Shown here: one piece after another, positions 24,910 to 36,329 of the stretch
Numbering within the stretch: position 1 is the first letter of the stretch
Layout of the letters: every line of letters starts with the position of its first letter
NCBI GenBank assembly: GCA_028554755.1
Contig: JAPTOF010000001.1
Coordinates: forward strand, 5,872,501 to 5,936,500
Direction of reading: 5' to 3'
From: Cordia subcordata
Taxonomy: Eukaryota > Streptophyta > Magnoliopsida > Boraginales > Cordiaceae
Length of the DNA: 64,000 bases
The notes under the pieces: model-generated
Seen by the model: the letters and a program-made list of their open reading frames with translations, nothing else
Told to the model about the DNA's origin: nothing
The model's database searches: none
Position numbers and translations under genes: made by a program

Positions 24910-26035
24910 AACATATTAAAGAATGAAGAAAAGGGTGTAAAAGTATATAAAAATTTTAACAGTGACTTTGGTGAAATGCTAATGAGTGATTGAAATTATA
25001 TATTAGGAGTAATAAGTGGATTTAAACCCCCGCCCCCTTTACTTCCTAACTAAATTAATATGTTCTGTCTTTCTCCACCTTTTTATGAATTGCGGCTTTC
25101 GACTTCCCCGTAAGTGTGAAATTGATTATGATTTTTTAATTTTTAGGTTTTAGGATCGAAAAGAAACTATTTGATTGAGTTCTAATAATTTTTACAATTG
25201 TTGCATTATTATCTTTTTCAATTGAAATATTAAAACATCGACAAGGAATTCAGGACCATGTAAAAAATCTTACATAGCAAAAACATTAGAAATAGGTGAG
25301 TTTTATGTCTATGGTTGCAGTCTTCTCTCTCTGAGAGAAGAACTCTCTCAATCCTCTATTTTCCTTGGGTCTTTTCATGCTTGGGCCGACCCCTAACACT
25401 TTTTCATAGCTTAGACCTATTGTGGCTCTTCCTTGTTGGTTTCTTTTTGTTGTTTTCTTTCTTTCTTTCATGTTGGCCTTTGTTTTTAAGTTGTTTGTGC
25501 AATATGGTGTTCTAGGTTTTGCTCAGCTGTGTATTTATTGGCCCATCTTGATCTTTTTGCTTAAGATCTAAAGAGTGAACTTTCCTTTTGTGGTGTTTTT
25601 GCTTTGTTTTGTTTGTGGCTTTATATGAAAGGCTTTCATGATGCTGATGTTGTAACAACTCCGGATGATGTAACCAACTCGTTCAGATCAGCACTATTCA
25701 TCCTTTGATTTCCCTTGTCATGCATAGCCAGAAGCCCTTATTGCTTTATACTCTTCATCCTTTTTTGTTTCTTGATTACAGATGCGATAAAGTAATCTTT
25801 GATGCCACTTGTTCAAGCCATGAGTTTGGAAGGCTGTCGTTTTTTTTCAAGGATGTTTAGACATATTTTCATGGCTCAATCTCTAATCGAGTCAGTTAAT
25901 CCTGTTAAACTTATCTTTGAGTTGTTTCTTGACTATTGCTCGCTCTTCTCTATTTTGGTAGTGACGTTTTAGGATCTATTGGAGTTCGGTTGTGTTTTAT
26001 TCTTGGCAATTTTGGTGACGGATATGAGGTTTGAT

Positions 26036-26509
26036 TAGAGATGGCAAACGGGTACCTGCAGGGGTCGACACGACCCGGTTATGGCGGGTTAGAAAGGTCG
26101 GCATGTTGGGTCGGGTCAACCCCATTTATCCAGCGATATAAGAATATTAAAACCCTAAATCGAATCTAGTGGGTTAGGCGGGTTATTTTGCCAGGTTAAA
26201 TGAGTTACTTTGGCGGGTTTGTGGGTCGCCTTTTGAGGGCTAGGCTGGTTCTACAAGTCGTTTTGACGAGTTAAGTGAGTTTGCGGGTCATTTTGGTGAA
26301 TTAGGTGGGTTCACATATCGTCTTGAAGGGTTAGACGGACCATTTTGATGGGTTCACGAGCCACCTGCGGGATTGACCCAAACCGACCCATCTAAGTTGG
26401 GTCGGGTTAACCCATTTGTCTGGCGGGCCATTGAATCCTCAACTCTAACTCTTTTTTTTGCAGGTTAAGTAGGTCAACTCATAGGTCCAAACTTGTTTTG
26501 CCACCTCTA
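26036..26509. mobile_element. hAT-type non-autonomous element with 8-bp target-site duplication
   Basis: The ends are TAGAGATGGCAAA (26036-26048) and TTTTGCCACCTCTA (26496-26509), inverted with one mismatch. The flanks are GGTTTGAT (26028-26035) and GGTTTGGT (26510-26517), an 8-bp duplication with one change. The 474-base interior is a run of degenerate GCGGGTT / GGGTCGGGTTAACCC repeats and has no ORF. The TIR and 8-bp duplication are diagnostic of hAT elements. Confidence 0.85.
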
Positions 26510-26847
26510 GGTTTGGTAAGGTGAAGATCTACCTTTTACTAACAGAAGCTTGTTATCTTTGTTGCTCTTAAGTGTCACTATTTGCCAAGAAAGCGTTCCT
26601 TATGTGTCTATTTAGGTTTAGGGTTTTCATGTCTTTACGTCTCGTGCTTGTTTAGCATGAGGGTTTGTTTTGGTGTTTGGGCCTTGTCCAAGCTATTGGC
26701 TTGTTTCGGTCCTTAGGTCTTGTGTTTTTCTTCCTAAATGGGCTTTGGGTATGTTTGGCCCATTCATATTGCTTTGGTTGGTTGGTTGGTCTTTCTTTAG
26801 TCAATTTCAAACTTGGACTTTATTGTAATTGTTATTTTGTTTAATAG

Positions 26848-26850
26848 AGA

Positions 26851-26880
<30 letters not shown>
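26848..26880. repeat. (TA)n microsatellite plus T tract
   Basis: About 24 bases of alternating TA followed by about 10 T. Probably the 3' tail of the element to its left. Confidence 0.9.
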
Positions 26881-26881
<1 letters not shown>

Positions 26882-26962
26882 TACAACAAAATGGTATTCC
26901 ATGCCCATCAACAAGTGCTCATTTCCCTCATATTTGAGGTAGCAACTCCAAAATCACTATTT

Positions 26963-28089
26963 CTTTTATTAGTTTTTTTCCAGCAAAACAGTAGAATATT
27001 ATTAAAAGAAGAAAACAACAAACAACACTCAACATGCATACACAAACAGAGCATTAGCAAAAACAATACTAATTAAAGCTTGAAGAGGATTAGCTGCCCA
27101 ATTAACAGGCAACACACTAAGCCTACGATTTTTTACTAAAAAATTAGCAGCATTATTAGTCCCCCTCCTTACCAATGTCATGATAAAAACAAGGAGAAGA
27201 CATGATCCCGTTAGACACAGAAGGATCTCAACATCACCATTATCCATTGACATTAACAATGCTTCCAATAAAGTACCAACCCAAAATGGCTCAAAAGATC
27301 CTACAACAATAACTACAAAAGCACCACTAGAACAAAAACCCCACATTGTGGACAACAAAATGAGTATAATGGGGCCCAAAAACCTGATCAAAGGTTGGGT
27401 CCAGAAGAATTAAAAGCCTAAATGGTCTAAACATTCATAAAGAAGGAATGGACCCTTTAGGTTTTAGACTTGAACAGGTGATAGTCAACATCATCCTATC
27501 ATCTTCCCAACAAACCAAAACAACAGAGAAATAAGCAGCCGGTGGATAAAACTGTAGGCAACACATGCAAAAAGGCAGGAGACAATGGTGAAACTCTACG
27601 GCATAAAAAGACCAAAAATCATCCTTCGGGAACACCATTAGCTAGAGACAATGAGGTTTGTCAAATCCAACCAAGCAAAACCGAGTAAAACACATACCAG
27701 GCAAAGATTTTGAGAACATAATAATACAAACCAGATTTAAGACGTTGTGACTCAACAGAAGATACGATCTAAGAAACCCAAGTAACCTACCACATAAGAT
27801 GAAAAGAAAATCACGAAAAACACACAAAAGAAAACAAGCCCACGACAAAAGAACGAAAAGGAGTTCACAACGGAGCCAAGCCTGGAAAAATCACAAGCTC
27901 GGCCCGGAGAAAGAGACCTTATGGCAAGAACCAAGGAGGGAAAAGGCTAAAGCAATTTTCTTCTTCGTCGAGAGAGAGAGAGTGAAGAAACCCCTAGAAG
28001 CAGTTAAAATTATTTCTTCTTTGATCTGTTGCGAATTGGAACCTTTGTCACTTGTAAAAAATGATCATTTTAATATATAATTTTAGGGT
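26963..28089 (-). mobile_element. L1-type LINE, internally deleted, with 21-bp target-site duplication
   Basis: GCAACTCCAAAATCACTATTT (26942-26962) and GCAACTCCAAAATGACTATTT (28090-28110) are 20/21 identical and flank the insertion. On the minus strand the 5' part is pyrimidine-rich (CTCTCTCTCTCGACGAAG near 27970), an ORF at 27391-27029 reads LVRRGTNNAANFLVKNRRLS...VNWAANPLQ, like the RNase H-like C-terminus of plant L1 proteins, and the 3' end is A-rich (GGAAAAAAACTAATAAAAG near 26970). ORF1, endonuclease and RT are missing at this size. Confidence 0.65.
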
Positions 28090-28110
28090 GCAACTCCAAA
28101 ATGACTATTT

Positions 28111-28999
28111 TAGACATATATGTATATATGTATGTATAATTTTAGAAAAGAGCCCATTTAACTTAGGGGCGTGCATTAATTAGGAAAAAACAATATCGAA
28201 CCAAAATTTTAGATACGTGAAAATTGAGTTTGGGGAACTGAGGAATTGGATAAAAAAGATCGTGTCTGGGGAATTTTTTGAAAAACCAAGTTGGGGACTG
28301 AAATTGATTTCAAATTTCGAGGGAACCCCGATTACCGAAATTTTTTCATACACACACATATTATTTATTCATATATACATATATGATTTACTTAATAATA
28401 TACTTTCGATTATGTATTTTATTTATATTTTGAACTTTGAATTATGTTATTTTTTCTGCTTGGTTATATATTTTTATTTATGTTTTGAAGTTTTAGATTA
28501 TATATTTATTTTTATTTTAAATTTATAATTATTTGATATGAGTTATGGTCAAATTAGTTTTGAATATTTTTAAAAAAATTAAAATTTTCCAATTTCCAGT
28601 GCTTTTTCACTATTCCTCATTTTGCGAAATTATATTCTCCTATAGTGAATGGAGGTAAAGACTGAAGTAAAATCTATTCACAAAATAATTTTAATGAGAA
28701 CATTTGTTGATCAGGACGAGAATTTCTAATAAACACCCCTGATTTAACTTATTATTATTTCCTTTTTATGATGGAATCCCCACGCCTTCCGGGTCCGAGT
28801 AGCCCGACCCATTGAAACCCGAAGGCGCCGTCTTCTTTTATCGTCATCAACCGAGGCCTTCCATCTGATCAACGGCCCAGATTTTCCGGCACCAAATTGC
28901 TTATAGTCGCCGGCCATTAGTCCGATAACCCATCTATATACATGTGTTTATATACATAGATTTTATTTTATTTTTAATTTTTCGATAGCGTGAAGCGTG
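28111..28999. promoter_or_regulatory. SKIP31 upstream region
   Basis: 28111-28620 is AT-rich with no gene. From 28780 to 28930 composition becomes GC-richer (CCGGGTCCGAGTAGCCCGAC, GAAGGCGCCGTC, CGCCGGCC), typical of a plant promoter/5' UTR, with possible TATA-like sequence CTATATACATG near 28933. The ATG at 29000 follows GCGTG. Confidence 0.4.
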
Positions 29000-31900
29000 A
29001 TGGCTTCTGAGGATGAGGATGAGAGCCTCGCGAAATTCCTCGAGTCTGAGGTGCTCTCAAGCCTCTCCGATCAGGTAACATAGTCTTTATATATTAATTT
29101 ACTCATTTTTGCTTTTCTTCGTATTTTTCATAAATTAACTTTTTTTTGTGAATAATTTAATTGCAAAATCTTTTATCTTTTTTCTTCTAGATTTCAATTT
29201 GCTTCAGTTATTTTTCCAGAAAGTCCAAATTCCAGGTCTTATATGTGTTTGTGTGTGTGATTCAGACGGGGTAAAGTGGAAAGAGAAAAGATTTTGTTTT
29301 GCCGAGGTTGCACCTTAAATAATTGCTGATGCTGTAATAATCTAGTAGGTGCGTAAGAATGTGCGGAAAAACCTTCCCTACCGGTCATCGGGTTCAGCGA
29401 GGCATTTTCTTATAAACCATAGTGTTGATTAATTTATAATTTATAATGTTAATCTAGGGTCTATGCGGCAATTTCGGCACCTCAGGCTACATATATGTCT
29501 TAGCATTTCTCTCTGTAATATATATGTATGTATAAAGTTATAAGCTATTTTGGCTATTTAATTTTGATTTGAACTAAATAATAGACAAATTTTGAGCATT
29601 TGTATAGTATTTTTCTTTTTGACTTTTGAGTTTGTGATATGTATCTATGTAATTATGTGAGTGTGTGTATGCATGTATTCTGAATATAATTGGATGAATT
29701 GATTGCATCTTTTGCAGGAAGAGGGAAATTTGGAGGAGGATGAGGATGAGGATGAGGATGACGGAGAGGAGGAGACAGAAGATAAAGGAATGCAAGAGCT
29801 TGCTGGTATTAGTGATGAGGAAATGGAGAGAGAAGTTAAGCGGATGAGTTCAGGTGGTGATGTTAGCATTGAAGAAGAAGAAAGACAAGTTCAGAGAATG
29901 CTAGCTGAGGATGGTGAAGCAAGTGATGAAGAGGAAGAGAGGGAAACGAAGAGGATGCGAATTGAGGAAGTAGATTCTAAAGTGGAGGGTGAAACAATGG
30001 CTTTAAAACCATCGCCTTTATTTTCAATGGATGAACGTGGAGCTTCTTTGTCGGCTTCAAAAAAGAGTAAGGGTGTTATGGATGACAATAATGGCGGAGG
30101 CAGCTGTGAAAGAAGATCAGTGCCAAAGAGGATAGAAAGTGGAATCTTCAGCAAAATTCCACCTGAATTGTTTCATCATATCCTGAAATTCCTTTCATCT
30201 GAGGTGCCTTTTATATGCTGATATAGTCACCACATATATAAATGTTCTACTTGGATGGCTACTGACAGTAAACTCATTTTCCTCATGACAATTGTGAAAG
30301 CAGGATCTTGTTTCATGCTCAATGGTGTGTAGATTCCTGAACCATGCAGCTTCTGATGAATCATTGTGGCGTCGCCTGTGAGTATTGTATTCATCTTCTT
30401 TTCCTTTCCTCTCCCTGCCTCTTATTGTGTGTTGTTTGTATGTGCAGTCAGACATGCTTTTATTGCTGAAGCTGTCATAACTATGTTCCACCTTATATAT
30501 GCTTTTCTTTTTCCTTTTGCGTTTTTGGGATTAGTCATCATATGTCTTAAATGTGTAAGTTGTACATTTTACTTGATGGCAGATGGTAGTGTTCTAGTTG
30601 TGCATGCCCAATTGCCTTTGGCCCTTTAGTTTATCTCACTCTAGGTAATTTACTGATTTTTTAGTAGTACAGTTACTTCCGGGAGAACGGGATGGCCTCA
30701 TTTAGCATAACCTTCACTTTGGTTATATTGTTGGTATAGTGATCTTGTTGAATTTCATGATCTAACGTGCACGCTTTATGTGATCTTTATATCTTTGCAA
30801 CATACCTTGATATTAGCATGTGATTGCACATGTGTATTTATAGATAGACTTTTTCACTGTTCTTTTCAATCACAATGTTATATAGGTACTGTTTGCGTTG
30901 GGGTCTGCTTCTGCCTGATAAAAAGCTGAGGGAATGTGCTTGGAAAAAGCTATACATACAGGTAAATTTCTTTTACATTTAGAGTTCAATATTAGGTTTA
31001 TTCTTCCTTGAAAAAGATTTAATCATATGTCCTGCACTGAAAAAGAAACTAGAGAATAGAGGTGCTGAAGTATTCTCTTTTAGCCCTTTTTTTTTCCTTC
31101 CAGTTTTTTCTTTTTCTCTGCATGTGTGTTCTTTTCATTTTGGTTTTTTTTTTTTTTTGTGGTTTTTTTGGGGGGGGGGGGGGTGGGGGTTTGGAGCAGG
31201 AGTTAATATATTATACATTTTTTATAGTCTAATTCATGTATCCTATACATAAAGGTATATCTCTTTTAAGATCAATTTTTGTGTTGTTTTACAGATGTAC
31301 ATTAAAATTAGAGTAAGCAATGAGGTTTAGTTCATAAACTGTGTTTAAAAGGTATATAAGAAGAGAGTTTCAGAAGCATAGTCTGTGTCTTTAGGGAGGG
31401 AAGGAGTTGTAAATTAATTTACCTTCGCTCGAGGTACTAGTTAGGCAAATGCATTCTCTGAATGGAGAGAAATTATGCCTGTAATTTGGGCTACATTGAG
31501 GTTAAAATAGTCTTTTTCTTATTCTTCTGCAGCGTGATGAAGAGGACATGGTGGAATTTGTTAGGAATTGCCCACCTGAATTTAAGGAGTACTACATCCA
31601 AATGCAGGTTGCAAAGAGAAGCCAAGCACCTCTTCTTTCTCAGGTAAACAAGAAATAGCTAATGAAGAACTTCTTTTCTCCAAGCAAATTTGATTGATTT
31701 ATTATCATTTTTGGATAATGAGAACTGTGCCTTGAAAAGATATGACTGTGTTCTTCTTATGGATGGTTTGACCCGCTCACAAGACGTGTTTGAGCAATTG
31801 CATTTCTGAGGGTGCAAGACAAACTCTTTTGATGATCAAAGTAACCATTGCAGATATCCCTTAAAACACATAGGGATTTATACATATTCTGATTTTGGTG

Positions 31901-34534
31901 ATTATTTAATGACTATTGAATTATTTGCATAAGTGAAGCATAAGCGACACACATTACATTTACTCTCATGAATGGTCTCATAAAACTTTTCATATTCGAT
32001 GGATCTGGTTGTTTATCTGAGATGATATTAGATAAAAGTTGTTGAGGAACACATGGTATGTTTCAACTGTCATCCTCTGAAATATACATACATTTTTAGA
32101 TTGGAGCTTTTAGACTCATGAATGTCAAGAAAAACACATTACCAGAGTAAGAGTTTGTTTGGCCCAGCTTTTAGACTCTCAAAAGTATTTTCTGTGAGTT
32201 TAGAAGCTGAAGCTATCCTATTTGGCAAATTTTTAGAGGTGCTTTTACATAAAAACCAAATCTGAAAAAAATTGAAAAATACTGGAAGCGCCAGATTGGA
32301 GCTTTTTGAAAAGGTCTTTGAGAAGTTGTTTTTACATTATTTCAGAAATTATTTTTTTCTTCTTTTACAAATATACTATTCCATTATGTTGAAGTTCCAA
32401 TATTAGCACAACCCCTGATATATCAAGCCAAACAATGAACGACTTTCATTCAAAAGCACTTTTCACCAAAGCTCTATTGCTAAAAGTTCTATAGGTCAAT
32501 AGCTGAAATCTCATAGTTAGGCCCAACAGCGCCTAAATGTCATGGAGAACCAAAACTTTATGAAGTCAAGCACTTCAAATTCAGAACTTCAGCAGTGTCA
32601 TACTTATGTTTCTCAGGAAGGGGTTTTGGCAAAAACATGTGTTATATTATAGCTGTTAACCCTCTGGCTATTATTTATATGAGAATGCTTGGGCTGTAAG
32701 CATGCTTGTCTGTGGTGTACACATGGTAAATATGCTACCGTGGCCACAGTCCCCCAAAACTCTCTTCCTCCCCTTGTCTCCTCTTTCCATATCTTGAGAT
32801 TAGCAACTCTTCTAATCAGTTGATGGTGCTATATACTACATAGTCCTGTTGATACCTGTGATTGATGTCTGAGTCCTGTTGATACCCGTGATTGATGTTT
32901 GTGAGTAAAGTCCGTAGATATCTATCTTAATTAGACAAAAGTCTATACATTGATAGCTCTTTGACGTGAAGGTGTGCGATGACCGGGTTCTTCTTGATAA
33001 GACAGTTGGTGATCAAGTTTCTATCTGGAAGAAAAGCAGAGGTCTGAGCGATGTGGCTGTTGCTGACCATGCTTGTTCTGGAGAAACATGTACTTATTAT
33101 CAAATTGGGGATGTATTTGTTTGTGAAAAGACTGGACAAGTTCATGGTAAGAAATCTATAACAAGAACTGGTCCGCCAGAGACATGCAATTTTATATACT
33201 CATCATATGGGTTTTTTGTGTAATTTTTCCTTTACTTTTGATACATTTCTGCAGTTTGTGATGATACGTGCAGAGAAGTTATAGCAGATCCTGCAAATGA
33301 ACTCTTGGTCTGCACCATTTCAGGGCGTTGCTTTGATAGATTACTCTCGCCGGCTGAAATGGAATCTGATGCTGTAAGAAATACTCTCATAGCTTAAAGT
33401 CGCATATTTGAGATAGATGGTTCTTGTTTTCCAACCTCTTTCACTGAACATTAACCAACCTACTCGAGGGAAATATTAAGCAAATGAAGACAATGAAACA
33501 TGAAATGCATATTTCCTGTGTTTTGACAGTTTCACATTGCCATCCACTAGTTTGGACAAAAAGGCTGGTTCAAACAATTGGATTGAGATTGACCCCCCCA
33601 AAAAAAGAAGAAAACAATTGGATTGAGATGTAAGAATTGAGTTTGGGGCTACATATTCGTATTCACTTAGCTATTAAGTTAGTGCAGAATTACCTAGCAC
33701 TTCTTCTGATGATAGTACTTCATGCTGTAGCAATCCATCTTGGTCTTCAGCCAGAGATTTTGATAAACCATACTGGTTTTGGGCTAAAGATTTTAGCCCC
33801 ATAGCTCAAAACATTATGCTAATCCATTCATGGTCAAACTTGACATGTTCCGTAGAATCAATTTCTCACCTAATTCTCGTTGAAAGTAGTCTGTCGCTAA
33901 ATACTTCAACCTTGTTCTGAGATGAGAACTGTTCAGGCCTCTACACTGTCTAAACTATCCTGATAAGCGGGATTCTTAATTTAAGTTGCGCCGTCGTTCC
34001 AAACAAACACTGCACCAAGTATCTTATTTCTTATGGGAAATGGAAATGGTCTGCCATAATAATTTGTTGAGGTTTCTGACTCCTTGTCTTTTGGCCAGCC
34101 GGGGAGGGTGTTAATACGCAATTGCAACTGTCACGTCAGTCACTTGTCATTAACTTTCTTCACTGCCCTGGTTATAGGATTGCAGTTCTTTATCTTTTCC
34201 GAGTCAGTTATCCTTTTCTCCTATATGATGCTCATTTTCTTCTTGTTGAACATCATCCAGGATCAGCAGCAAGGTGTTGTTACAGATGAAGCAGAGCCAT
34301 TTATGGGATCTGGTCGTTTTGGTATGATTCTCTTTATTACCGTATTCATTATCTTCCCTGTTATCTCCTCATCTTTGCATGCGATAATAATATCAGCTTA
34401 GCGTATAATCTTCGAATCTCTAACTTAAAGAGTCAAACTGATGCACATTCACCTCTATTCCAGCTCGAGCTTACCTCTTGGGATATAATTGTGCTGACGA
34501 GAAAGAGCTAGAAGCTACTTTGAGGTTTTGCTGA
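29000..34534 (+). CDS. SKIP31: F-box protein SKIP31-like
   Basis: Nine exons: 29000-29074, 29718-30203, 30304-30377, 30886-30961, 31533-31643, 32972-33146, 33255-33373, 34261-34321, 34464-34534; 1248 nt, 415 aa. Residues 1-25 ([20 protein letters not shown]) are typical of the SKIP31 N-terminus. Residues 26-110 are strongly acidic and contain three imperfect repeats of the type [12 protein letters not shown]. The F-box ([20 protein letters not shown]) begins near residue 172 and spans the exon 2/3 junction. The C-terminal half has a Cys/His-rich stretch in exons 6-7 ([31 protein letters not shown]) that could bind metal; I know no assigned function for it. By family it should act as a substrate adaptor in an SCF (SKP1-CUL1) ubiquitin ligase; substrate unknown. 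The ORF is longer than the Arabidopsis protein as I recall it, mainly through the acidic region. Confidence 0.88.
31140..31195 (+). repeat. Poly-T / poly-G tract in SKIP31 intron 4
   Basis: A 15-T run, GTGG, T7 and about 15 consecutive G followed by TGGGGG. Similar T-then-G tracts occur at 11200-11227 and 11380-11404. Confidence 0.9.
32155..32535. mobile_element. hAT-like MITE in SKIP31 intron 5
   Basis: Begins GAGTTTGTTTGGCCCAGCTT and ends near TAGTTAGGCCCAACAG; interior rich in TTTTAGAAGCTGAAGC and AAAAGCACTTTT. A related 5' part recurs at 52550-52800 (GAGTTTGTTTGGTCCAGCTT, TTATTTCAGAAATTA), which supports an interspersed element. Confidence 0.55.
32842..32905. repeat. 30-bp direct repeat in SKIP31 intron 5
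   Basis: AGTCCTGTTGATACCTGTGA and AGTCCTGTTGATACCCGTGA, both followed by TTGATGT, start at 32842 and 32872. Confidence 0.9.
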
Positions 34535-34994
34535 TGACAACTTGACTCTGCAGTCCCGGATCTTTCCAGGACATTGTAAAAATCGCGTCAAATGTTTATT
34601 TAAATCCTTTATAAGTTCGTCATGTTAGATAGTTTTGTATGAGACCTTGGGGTTTGTCTCTCACCTAATTGTGTTTGTAGCCCTCACTTGTGTTATTCTT
34701 CAGTCCTCTTTTTCTTTCTTTCTTTCCTTTTTTTTTTTTTGGTTTGGGTAGGCGATAATCACACATTTTCTTTCGATTTGTCGCCTCTAACACTCACTTA
34801 AAGCAAGACCAATAAGCCCATTGGGATCTAAAGGAATGAGTAATACTGTAAGACGATATAATTTGAACAAAACTTTTCTTTAATTGTAACAAATTGTTAT
34901 TTCACCTTAGCACATAAATCGTCGTTATAAAAGTCTCTGCTTTTTTGCGTTTGTTGTGGGCCTTGTGGCCATCAGGGTCATCCATAAAGGTAAA

Positions 34995-35210
34995 GGGTTT
35001 ATTTGGATTGATTTTTTTTAAAAGTATTTTTTTTAATAATTTTTAAAAAATAATTTTTTTTTAAAGTTAAAAATTCTGGTTTTTAAAAAAATTGTGTTTG
35101 AATTTTTTTTTGTGTTTAATTTTTTTAGATGATAAATTAAATATTTATTGTAAATTTAATGTAATTTTTAAAATTCTTTTTTTTTTAAAAAAATCAACCT
35201 AAACCGACCC
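34995..35210. mobile_element. MITE family B, copy 1
   Basis: Left end GGGTTTATTTGGATTGATTT, right end AAAAAATCAACCTAAACCGA-CCC, inverted imperfectly. The interior is T/A-rich with paired AAAAATTCTGGTTTTTAAAA. About 216 bases. Confidence 0.65.
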
Positions 35211-35779
35211 AAAATGGTCGCTTGTCTTTCAGGAATTTAATGCTATTGGAGCATAGGTCCACTCCACTGTATCAATTTTCTCTGTCACTGTATGCCAATG
35301 AGAAAACAAAGGAATCGCGAAATTAGATGGGGCGACTCTTGTCTTGACTTGAAAGTCTTTTTTGGGTTATGTTTTTCAGGTCAAGTTGTTGACTTAGAGA
35401 GTTGAGTATTAGCGTTCCGAGCGTCTTAATAAGAGACAAATAATCTTTTTTTTTTTTTTGTGTATATCCTTTAGCTCACATCAAATATCTAAAAAAAAAG
35501 AAAAAAAAAAGAAACAATTCAGCCTAATTGTTTGAACGGTGAATAATCAATCCAATAATACCTGCTATTCCGCTTGTATATCATATAAATAAAATTGTCA
35601 AAAAATGTCTGCCCAATAAGCAAATTTGAGAATGTATTGACAAAATTAGGTTTGTTTGTGAAAACAGGTGTCGAGCCCATAGGTATTGGTTAATGTAATT
35701 ACATTTGCTTTATACGAATATCTAATATAGTTTTGGCAAAATAATATTAAGACAATTATAAGTAAGATCTTGTCTTACT

Positions 35780-36300
35780 TAGGGTTGGTTTCGATGAATT
35801 CTTTCGGAGGTATTTTCTTTTAACTTTTGAAAAATGTTCTTTAAAAAAGTTAAAAATTTTGACTTCTGTAAAAAATTAAAAATAAACTTTTTTGAGGATT
35901 TTAATTTCTTTGAAATTTAATTCAAATATAATTGCAAAAAAGATATGCTTAAAAAAATATTTTTTAATTAAAAAAAACAAACAGGCACTTAAAAATACTA
36001 TCTCGCCCAAAAGATACTCTCCTATGTACTAAAAACCAAATGTTTGAACAATTAAAACAAGATCTTGTCTTTTAAAATTTTAAGGATACCATTTGTCGAA
36101 ATAAAATCCTCTTATATCAGCAATTAGGATTTTAATTCCCACCTATCCTATTGATTCTTCAAAAGTATTTTCTTTTATGATTTTTGAAAAAAGAATTCAA
36201 ATTCTTGCGTAGCAAGTCTCTTTAAGAATTTTAATTTTTTAAAAAATTAATTTAAATATTTATTTGTCCAAAAATCTAAATAAAAACAGGCTTTGACCCT
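35780..36300. mobile_element. MITE family B, two decayed copies in tandem
   Basis: At 35780-35992 (AGGGTTGGTTTCGATGAATT to AAAAACAAACAGGCACTTA) and 36120-36300 (CTATTGATTCTTCAAAAGTA to AAAACAGGCTTTGACCC). Both share the TTTTTGAAAAA and AATTTAATTCAAAT-type interior with the other copies. Confidence 0.5.
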
Positions 36301-36329
36301 TTCAATATTTTAAAGACGATTATGCTTCA

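Larger units (their letters stand above)
25317..26880 (+). mobile_element. Possible L1-type non-autonomous element, interrupted by a hAT insertion
   Basis: The segment starts with TCTTCTCTCTCTGAGAG, is rich in CTTTT/TTGTTTT with no long ORF, and ends in a GGGCTTTGGGTATGTTTGGCCC / TTGTAATTGTTATTTTG stretch followed by (TA)n and poly-T. This resembles the pyrimidine-rich 5' leader and 3' tail of plant L1 LINEs. The hAT element at 26036-26509 is nested within it. No target-site duplication found. Confidence 0.35.
34535..36329. other. SKIP31 3' UTR and MITE-rich spacer
   Basis: 34535-34800 is the likely SKIP31 3' UTR (T-rich, TTTGTATGAGACC). The rest has no gene but three copies of a MITE-like family (34995-35210, 35780-35992, 36120-36300). 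Confidence 0.6.

Noticed and set aside
28330..28540. Plus-strand 103-residue frame at 28217-28528
   Set aside because: AT-rich Ile/Tyr/Phe translation with no family features; it is the SKIP31 far-upstream spacer.
29645..30154. Minus-strand Ser-rich frames over SKIP31 exon 2
   Set aside because: They are the antisense of the acidic GAG/GAT-rich exon, which is explained by the nine-exon SKIP31 model.
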